Assembly (NCBI GenBank): GCA_027604705.1 | Contig: JADHYV010000014.1 | Location: 372,001-436,000, forward strand | Direction: 5' to 3' | Length of the DNA stretch: 64,000 nucleotides | Source of the DNA: Allomyces arbusculus | Taxonomy: Eukaryota; Blastocladiomycota; Blastocladiomycetes; Blastocladiales; Blastocladiaceae | Shown here: piece by piece, positions 55,698-64,000 of the stretch | Position numbering within the stretch: position 1 is the stretch's first letter | Layout: every line of letters begins with the position of its first letter | Position numbers and translations under genes: made by a program | The notes under the pieces: model-generated | Database searches by the model: none | The model's input: the letters and a program-made list of their open reading frames with translations, nothing else | Told to the model about the DNA's origin: nothing

Positions 55698-58600
55698 ATG
55701 CCGCCCAAAGACAACAACGCGGCGCCCGCCCCAGCTTCAGCGGGCGCCCGCGTCGCTCTTGCTGCAACCGGCCCCGCGAGGGGCCCGCTTGCAAGTCACG
55801 CCGAGCACGGCGCCGACGCTTCCTCGACCGCAGCCGCCGTCGATGTGCCCCTCGCCGATACGCCCTTCACCCCTGCTCTGGGGTCTGTGCCGACGCCGGG
55901 ACCTGCACGCACCGCCACGCCCGCTTCCAACGGGTCCATTGTCACGCACCGCATTGCTGCTTCCGCCATGCACCAACCACCTTCCTCGACTCCGACCGCC
56001 AACTTGACCCCCGGCACGTCCGGCCATGTCCTGCCCTCCACCACGCACGGCACCCCCTCGGTCGGGTCGATTTCGCCGCAGCCGCCGCCGCGCCGCGGGT
56101 CGACGCCGGCCATTATGACGGCACCTTTGGGCCGACGCGGGTCGATTGCAAAGTACGCTGCCAATGTGCCCGCGGCGGCTCAGCATTCGCAGCCAACGGT
56201 CGGTGCTGCGGGCCGCGTCTCGCCCGACGCCGCTGGTGTCACGTACAGCGTGCGCACGCCTTCGCCCGACCGTCGCGCGTCGATTCGCGCGCGGTCGATT
56301 AAGCAGGACAAGGAGGGAAAAGAGTACGCGACTGGCACGCTCGAGCAGTACCGCAATACCTTTGCGCCGACTCATGTGCGCGCCGAGTTTGCGAGCAAAG
56401 TGCACCCGTGGCTGCTCCACTTTGTCGTATGTCGACCGCTGATCGGTGATTGCTTGTCTTTTGTACCGAACGACCCGACGACTCATTTCTCGAATTCGAA
56501 TTCCTCCAGGAGCCGACCGCCGAGATCGAGTACGAGCGCGACTTTTCCGAAAAGCACATTTGGTCCTGGCGCGTCTACGTGATGATCGGCGCCATTGGCC
56601 ATCTCGTGCTTGCGTGCCTCAACAACGCGCTGCCGCTCGCCAACCGGTCCTGGTGGGGCGCCACCACCTCCACCATGGCAACTTCTCCACCGAACGTGGC
56701 CGTGCCGAGCATCATGATGGCCATGTACCTGCTCGTCCTGGCGCTCTCGTTCCGGCTCTCCGAGACCCGGCTCGCGCAGTTCCTGCACCCATTTGCCGCA
56801 CTCATCTTCATTACCAACACGCTTCTCGGCGCGACCCTCTACGCGGTTGTCCTACGCCCGCCCACGACGTTTTTTGAGCCAGCGTTCCTCTACGTCGTGG
56901 CCACCACCACCACCAGCCTCCTCCTGCGGCTGCGGTACCTGGTCGTCCTCTCGTGTAGTCTCGCGTCCTGGATCCTGTTCATGGTCGCCGGCGCGGTCGC
57001 GTGCCCGTGGCCCGCGTACCCTGTCCAGGAATACGTGTTTGTCGGCCTGCTCACGTTCCTCGTGCTCGGTACCGTTATTGCGTTCGCATTCGAGTCGGAA
57101 CGGCGCGCGCGGTACGATTTTTTTGCGTCGCAGTACTACGTGTCGGGCAGTACCCGGCTCATGCAGCAACTCGCCGTTGCGCGCGCGGCTGCGGGTGGAG
57201 CCGTGGCCATGTCGGTCGATCTCGACTCGCCCTTGGAAAAGGCGCTGGTTATGGTCCGCGCAATGGCGCACGACCCGTCACTGTCAGCCGCGCAGGCCGA
57301 GACGTTGCAGGCGGTTCTGCGGCTTCTACAGTCGTCGAATGTCTTAGTCCCGGACTTGCAGTCGCAGCTCGACCGCGCCGCGATCGACGCCGAGCAGCAG
57401 TCGTGGCTGTTTTCGGAAGTGGCCCCGCGCCGGTCGCAGATTTTGCCGCAGGTCCTCTCGCGGCGACAGTTGCCGGGTGTCGGGTCGATTGTGATTCAGA
57501 GCAATACCATCTCCGAGTCGGGCGCGGCGTTACCCAGCGGTGGGGTTCCGATTCCGACAGGCACGACCCCGCGTTCCACGGGCACCGCGGCGCGCAACAG
57601 CAGCACATCGCCCAAAATGACCATGACGGCGTCGCAGCTAATTTTGCACCACGAGTGCGGAATCGAGTGGGACGCCGCGGCCAAGTGCGTGCAGGCGCTG
57701 CGGATTTCAGGCACCGTGATGGATACCGCGCGGCTCGCGCCACGGCTCGCGCAACTCGAGTCCTGGGATTGGAACATCTTCGACTTTGTGCGCGACGCGC
57801 AGGGGATGCCGCTGCTTCTCTTAGCCGCGACGCTGTTCGCGAAAGAACATTTGTTCACGTCGCTCGCGATCCCGGTCGACCGGTTCCTACGGTGCATTGC
57901 CAAGATCGAGGCGGGTTACGCAACGCACATCCCGTACCATAACTCTACGCACGCGTGCGACGTGCTGCACGGGTGCCATGTGCTGCTGTCGAGCGACGCG
58001 GTCAAGGGCATGGTCACCGACTTGGAGCGCGCGGCGATTTACTTTGCGGCAATCATTCACGACCACCAGCATCCGGGCGTGAATAACTTGTTTTTGATCT
58101 CGACGGGCGACCACAAGGCCACGCTCTACAATGACCGATCGGTCCTCGAAAATCATCATCTCGCGTCGGCGTTTGCCGTGCTCAAGCAGGACGAGTACAA
58201 CTTCACGGCCGAGTGGACGCCGGAGGCACGCAAGGATTTCCGCGCGCTGGTCGTGGATTTGGTCTTGGCCACGGACTTGCAGCAGCATTTGGCGTTGCTC
58301 GGGTCGTTCAAGGCCCGGATCGAACACTTCAATCCGGCTAGTAACAAGGACGACCGGCAGGTGCTGTGGAAAATTTTCATCAAGGCCTCGGACGTGTCGA
58401 ACCCGTCGAAAGAGCGTGCGTTGCGGGCCGTCTCCACTCTCCACCTCTTCACGGTTGGACTAGGATCTGACGCTCCTCATTCTCGACCTCCTACCTAGTC
58501 GGCCTCTACCTCGAGTGGACGCAGCGCATCATGGCCGAGTTTTTCGCCCAGGGCGACGAGGAACGGCGGCTCGGCCTGCCCATCTCGCCGTTCATGGACC

Positions 58601-59016
58601 GGCACGCGGCCAACTACCCAGGTTGCCAGCTCGGGTTCATTGGGTTTATCTGCAAGCCGCTCTACGAATCGGTGCACCAAGTGTGTCCGATCCCCGTGCA
58701 AATGGCGCACCTGAGATCGAACGTCGAGTTTTGGGAACAGCGGAAAGCCGCCGGGATCACCAGTGTCTTGCGCGTCACGCCGCCGCCGATTTCCGAAACG
58801 TCCGCGATCGCAGATAGAGACACGGTGCGATCGGCGTCAAGACTCGATGTGTTCGAGGACGCGGATGGGGCCGTGAAGAACATCGGCGGTGGGGACGTGT
58901 TGGTCCCGGAGAGCGCGGGACAGTCGACTGGCGCGATCCCGAGTCGTGGCGAGCCGGACTCGTCCGAGTCCGCCCGGTTGCTCGCGAAAAAAGGCCCCGG
59001 CCAGCCGGGCGTGTAG
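55698..59016 (+). CDS. membrane-bound class I cyclic-nucleotide phosphodiesterase with six TM segments
   Basis: Three exons (55698-56426, 56510-58415, 58499-59016) encode 1050 residues. The N-terminal 220 residues are disordered. Six hydrophobic segments lie at about 265-285, 307-326, 335-359, 369-385, 387-408 and 418-438. After a helical linker the HD-type PDE domain carries HNSTHACDV (His720, His724), the metal site HDHQHPGVNN (His760, Asp761, His764), DVSNPSKE and a C-terminal GLPISPFMDR. It should hydrolyse cAMP or cGMP at a membrane. Intron 2 interrupts the domain with a GTGCGT donor. No rhodopsin Schiff-base lysine pattern is seen in the last TM, so it is not a rhodopsin-PDE. In zoosporic fungi cGMP signalling guides zoospores; a role there is inference. 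Confidence 0.88.
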
Positions 59017-59739
59017 AGTAGGGGTGGAAGGGACTGGACGGAGGGGGGGGGGGGGGGGGTGACTGGTCGGTGATATCCCAATCAACAACTGCGGGCAGTT
59101 TCAAACGATCAATCAAATGTATCATTTCATACATATTCATTCACACACATGCTAACCCGATAGCCACGGCGAAAAGAATTTTTGTCTGGCGATTCCCTGT
59201 TGAGGGTACAGACAGAAAGACGGTTCGAATAAAGAAAGAAAAGTGGGACCCAAAACAAAAACATCGACAATGAATGGTCGAACACGTTGATGAGAAAGGC
59301 AGTACACAAGATCACAAATCCAGCGCAATCAGGACGATGCAGAAGACTCTGAATCATCGTCACTGACCCCAGTGTAACCGCTGTCGCTCTCTGCACCTTG
59401 ATCTGCACCCTTGGGCTTGGTTGACTTGCAAGGAGCAATCTGAATTTGACACTGGTCCTCAAAGAGGGCATGGTCCTGCGCGCGCTGATAGTTTGAGAGT
59501 AAACTGCCGTCTGCACAGAGAGAATCATCTGGAGACGGTGAGAACGGCACGCACTTTAGCGTGCCAGGACTGTCGTGCTGGCGTGACGTTTGGCCTGGCA
59601 ACGCGAGACGCGAAACCACGCTAAAACTTGCGAAAACGGCGCGTCCACTAGGCACGGCGATGCAGCTTCCACAGACGTCAATGGATATTGTGCCTGTAGA
59701 AACATCAAACTCTTGGACCAGCCATTATTTATTCAATCA
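59017..59739. other. convergent spacer between PDE and Furry/Tao3
   Basis: 723 bp. It contains a G homopolymer at about 59043-59059 and an A/T-rich stretch. On the minus strand from 59716 to 59332 a frame of about 128 codons lies open without an ATG (see findings). An AATAAA on the minus strand overlaps the Furry stop codon (59728-59733). Confidence 0.5.
59043..59059 (+). repeat. G homopolymer, about 17 bases
   Basis: A run of G just after the PDE stop codon, assembled without a gap. It resembles the G-runs beside the two assembly gaps. Confidence 0.85.
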
Positions 59740-62700
59740 TCAATCGTCGTCCAGCTCGGACGTGGTGATCAACTCCAAGTCCTGCACGGGCGTGCCTTCG
59801 AGGTCGAGCGACTCGCTAGATTCGTGCTGCGACGCGACGTGTCTCACTGCCGGCACGATCGCTGACGACTTCCATGGTTCTGCGGCTGCGGGCTTGGCCG
59901 CGACGGGCGCTCCTTCGCTTGATACACTGCTGCTGCGTCCTCCGCCGATTCGCGTCACCTGCGGGAGCACAGAGCCTGTCCGCCGCGCGTCGTCCTCATC
60001 ATCGTCGTCGCCGTCCTTGTCAGACCCGCTCGCGTCGCTCCCGGTCAGACTCGACTCCTCGTCCGAATCGTACTCGGACGTGACGTTCATCGACGTCATG
60101 GACGGAATCGCCAGCACGCCATCACTGTCGCTCGTTGTGAGCCCCCCTCCCCCACCACCCACACCGTCGCCGGCGCTGGATGTCAACGAATCGGCCGACG
60201 CCGAACTCGACGTTGACACCCCCACGGTCGGCAAGTCCATGACCGGCGCCGGGCCCGCAATCGAATCGAGCGACGAAAGGACTGTCACGTCGCACTGCAC
60301 GATCGGCGCACCAGCAGAGTCCTCGGCAACGGGCCGCGGCACGGAAACGAGTTCACCTAGGGAGTCCTCCGACCGACCGGCAGACGACATCCCGTCCTCG
60401 TTCGTCACTTCGAGAGCGGGCATCGACAAGACCACAGGCGGAGTGCCTACGGGCGTCGGCAAGTCGGCGAGCGTGTCGCCGCCGTTACTCCCGGCCTCGA
60501 CGGCGCCCGATGACGACGTGGAAACACCGCGCGACGGTGCTCGGTCACTGGCCACGGTCGATTCGTCCGGGACTGTCGTGAGCAGCGACGGGTTGGATCT
60601 TGTCCCTCCACCACCCACGGCGGGAACGGACATGGTCGCGGGCCCGTCAGTGAGCCGCCGTGACAGTGACATGGGCGACACCTGCCTCGCCCCACCGACC
60701 GTCCCGGACCGCGCGGTCATCGACGACCCGGCGCTCATCCACTCCTGCATCATGGTCTTGGTGGTCGGTGACTTCTTGTTGATCGTGCACGACCGCGATG
60801 GCAAGACGGCCTGGTCCATATCGACCTGGTTGGGCTTCGGTGTCGATTCCACCAGGTGGTCGAGCATCGCCAGCGCGAGCACCGAGAATTGCGGGACTTT
60901 GGTCAAGTCCATGACCTGCGCGAGGTGCGCGTGCGAGACCAACGTATCATCAAATTTGACCAACGGAAGCAGGGCTTTGAGAAGCATGAGGTGCGCCTCG
61001 ACCGCCGCTGGGTCCGGGCTCGCAAGGAACTGGAACAGGACGGGCACGTAGTCTTCGACAGCAAACAGACCCGTAGAGCCCTTGAGCAGCGTGCCGAGCT
61101 GCACGACGAGATCGTCGCCGGACTTGGCGTGGTACTTGGCCCACGCGGCCAAGTACTTGGACATGGCCGGCGCGAGCGTCACGAGCTGCGCCGCCAGCCG
61201 CACGCACACGTCGTCGATCTCGGCCGGGTAAGGTGGGTGCACCATGCGCTGCAAGTTGGCGAGCAGAACGAGCAGTGGTTTCCACGTGAACCCTTCGTTC
61301 ACGTCGATCAGCCGGTTGATCAAGTCGAGTGCCTGCGTGTCGCCCGTCGTCTGCACGCGGTGCACGAGCAAGTGCGTCACGGACGGCATCGGCACGCCCC
61401 ATTCGGTGAGCAATGCGCACTCGACGTTATTCGGCGTCGCCAGGAGCATCCCCAGGATCTCGAGCAGGACCGGACCGTGCGTCGCTGGTGTCGCTGGGGC
61501 TGCCAGGGCTCGCACGACGCATTGCAATACCGCCACGTGCTCGGGCCCGAGCTGCACCGTGGGCAGCCTGCTGACGACCGTGTTCAAACTCGCCAAAATC
61601 TCGAGCGCATACGGTGCCGACGACTCGACTGCCGCCGGGTACAGCCGCACGAGACTCGCCAAATGCGCGGCCCGCGGGCTGCGCAACGTCGCGCGAAACA
61701 TGCGCAGCGATCGCATTGCCACGTGCCGAATCGTCGACGTGCCCGCCCACTCGAGCGCGAGCGCATTCCATGCCTCGACCACATGTTCGGGCAACACGTC
61801 CAACACAGCGGCCACCACACCTTCGAGCTCGTCGCTCGCCGAGGTCCATGCAAACTTAAACTGGAACAGCGTATCGAGAAACCGCCGCATCTGGTCCGTG
61901 ACAAACGGGTCCGGGTGGCTCACCTGCGCCAAAATGATTTGCAGAAACAGCGCCAGGTGCTGCTCGATGATAGCCGGTGCGAGACGTGTCGCGAGTCCGC
62001 TCAGGCACATGGTCGCGATAATGCCCTCGGACCATGGCGGCCGGTCGCGCTCTTGCCGGACCGTTTCTTGCAGGCTGGGCGAGTGGAACTTGGTGGACAG
62101 GGTTGTGAGCGGCGGCGTGGCCGCGGCAATGAAGGCGCCGGGGCTCAGGTACGGCAGGAGGCAGGCGAATACGGCGTGGCTGTCCTGGAGAAGAGCCAGG
62201 ATCACTTGGAAGAAAGTGACGGCGCGGTCGCTGCGCGTCGACCGTGCGACTTGGACAAAGTAGCCGATGACGCTCGACAGGTTGTCGGGCGTGCCGGCGA
62301 CCAGGTTTGCCCAGCACTGCCGGATGATCGACGCGTGCCGTTCCCAGTGGTCGAACGTGTAGTAGAGCAGGTTGTCGACGACGAAGCTACACCGCGCGAT
62401 AGTCCCATTAGATTCCACGTTCATTGTTTCGTGCATACGACATCGGTCACGTACCGCGACTCGGACGAGATAAACGACGAGTCCGAGACAAGCACAACAT
62501 TCGCGGCCATGCGCGACGCGAGCAGCAACAAGTCGCCGTGCAATCGCTCGTGGCTACTCTTGAGCCGCATAAACAGCTCCGATAGCATACTGTAGGTCCA
62601 CTCGGCATGGTTCTGCATGAGCCGCTCCACGAGCGTGACGTGCGTCCACTTGGCCTGGATCGGCTGTTCTGTCAACGTCGTGACCGTCTCCACGTACAAG

Positions 62701-64000
62701 TCCAAGAACAATCGGTCCTGGAAGACCAGCAGCAGATTGACCGCGCACGACCGCACGGCCTCAACGTCGTCGACAATCTTGATGAGCGCGAGGAGCAGCA
62801 CCGTCTCGAGCGACGTGGCCGTCCACATGCCGTGCGCCTGGTCAACAAACACGGTCGCGACTGCAACAAAGAAATGCTGTGCGACGCGTTCGGACGGGTC
62901 GAGGGCAAAGCACTCGGCAACGATCATCTCAAACAGTGCCGGCACCGTCAAATTGGCTTCGAGCAAATTGACCAGTGCGCGCTTGGCGACAGGCACCGTA
63001 TTGGTTTCCGCGAGCAAGGACCGAATCCACCGCAACACACGCACAAAATCAAACGACTCCGGCAATTGCGGGACCGAGGTTGAGTGGAACGACGGTGGGT
63101 TCAGCATCGCCATCATGGCGACGCTCTGCATCCCCAAACTTTGCATCCCCAAACTCGTACCCGACCCGGCACTCGGGTGGTGCGTATGCGACAGTGTCTG
63201 TGCGCCGGGCGACGGCACGGGCCCGCGTAGGAGTGCGGCCATAGCGTGCACGGCCACAGGCTCGTCCCACTCGCTCAACATCTGGAACAGGCCCGGCCGC
63301 AAATCGAGCGATTTCTCGGCATCGCTAGAGTAAAAATGGTCAATGAACTGCGAAAACGCCGTGCGCACCGCCTCCAAGTCGACATTCGACCGCTGGTCTG
63401 CCAATAGACTGCGGTAGGCCTTGATGAACGCCGTGATCGCCGGTAACGTCGAGCTTGGGAAACTCGGCAACGATGCAAGCAGTCGCGGCAATTCCACGCG
63501 CAACCGGTCAATCTTGCCCGGTTTCTTGGGCTGGCTGAAACGCTTCCCCGCGCGCTGTCGCGCGTCCTCGGCGACATTGCTCAGCAGCGGCACCATTTCG
63601 TCAAACAGGAGCGCCTGGTGCGTGACGGCCGTCTGTGCGAGGACCGCGAGCGCGGCCTCGCGCACGTGGGTAAACTCGGACGAGAGTAATGCCAACGACG
63701 TCGACATGACTTCGCGCGGCGCCGACAGGTACCGCACGCCAAGCACCGCCAATTTCGCGCACCGGCGCCAATTGAGAATCGATTCCTCGGGCGGGGACCG
63801 CACGGCGGTCGTCCATAGCAGGCCCGTGTCGGGCGGGGCCAGGATCGACTGCAGGAACAGCGCGCGGTCCCATGCAGCCTGCACCGCGCGCTTGATGGCG
63901 TCGCGCGACATGAAATCGACACAGTACGAAACGAAATCCGAGAACCGCGACGCCCACAGCTCCACTTGTTTCCGCTGAGCGGAACTCGCTGCGTCAAACA
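59740..64000 (-). CDS. TAO3: Tao3/Mor2/Furry-type cell morphogenesis protein, 5' partial
   Basis: Open to the right edge of the window. Exons 64000-62455 and 62386-59740 are joined across a GTACGT intron in frame, giving about 1,397 residues of what is normally a protein above 2,000. The sequence is HEAT/armadillo-like helices. Examples are WRRCAKLAVLGVRYLSAPRE, the basic GKRFSQPKKPGKIDRLRVEL stretch typical of the family, TFFQVILALLQDSHAVFACL and SSAPYALEILASLNTVVSRL. A disordered Ser/Asp-rich C-terminal tail of about 300 residues follows. Furry proteins scaffold the NDR/LATS kinase (Cbk1, Orb6) with Mob2 in the RAM/MOR network controlling polarised growth. The call rests on overall helical pattern and a few conserved blocks rather than a catalytic motif. 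Confidence 0.72.

Noticed and set aside
55698-59016. Rhodopsin-phosphodiesterase fusion
   Set aside because: Six rather than seven or eight hydrophobic segments and no retinal-binding lysine pattern in the last one.

Overview
This is a GC-rich, intron-bearing nuclear window that looks like a zoosporic (flagellated) early-diverging fungus, most likely Blastocladiomycota or a relative. The gene set is fungal (COQ11-like SDR, Gid5/ARMC8, Caf120/Skg3-like PH protein, Mrc1, Tao3/Furry), but it also carries two flagellum proteins (CFAP99 and a CATIP-like protein) that Dikarya lack. Most introns are about 65-100 bp. Many start GTACG or GTGCG, and many have a CTGAC-like branch region close to the acceptor. 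The taxon is inferred from gene content; no rRNA or barcode gene is present.

Layout, left to right: 3' part of a COQ11-like dehydrogenase (+); ARMC8/Gid5 (+); a 2.2-kb stretch with only decayed-looking coding scraps; a C1-RhoGAP protein (+); a DEDDy 3'-5' exonuclease (-); an assembly gap; a diaphanous-type formin (-); a 2.6-kb spacer containing a block almost free of CpG; importin-11/Kap120 (+); an ANCHR-like B-box protein (-); a CATIP-like ciliary protein (-); NMD3 (+); an unidentified helical protein (+); mitochondrial SSB (+); CFAP99 (-); mitochondrial isoleucyl-tRNA synthetase (+), flanked by two copies of a small dispersed repeat; an ExoIII-family AP endonuclease (-) with a second assembly gap in its last intron; a small thioredoxin-like protein (+); a long coiled-coil protein (+); a Caf120/Skg3-like double-PH protein (-); a CpG-poor fold-back repeat; MRC1/claspin (-); a six-TM cyclic-nucleotide phosphodiesterase (+); and the 3' part of Tao3/Furry (-).

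The genes are mostly housekeeping and not organised as a pathway. Loose themes are morphogenesis and actin (formin, RhoGAP, Furry), genome maintenance (AP endonuclease, Mrc1, mtSSB, exonuclease), nuclear transport (importin-11, NMD3) and the flagellum or zoospore (CFAP99, CATIP-like, membrane PDE). Several pairs are divergent and probably share promoters.

Multiexon models were built by hand from splice signals, unbroken reading frame and family alignment from memory. In every complete multiexon model except the unidentified gene at 28.5-29.8 kb, the spliced length is a multiple of three. I see no rRNA, CRISPR array or convincing tRNA. The most unusual DNA is the pair of CpG-depleted islands. 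One of them folds into a long hairpin whose core arms differ only by transitions and one indel.
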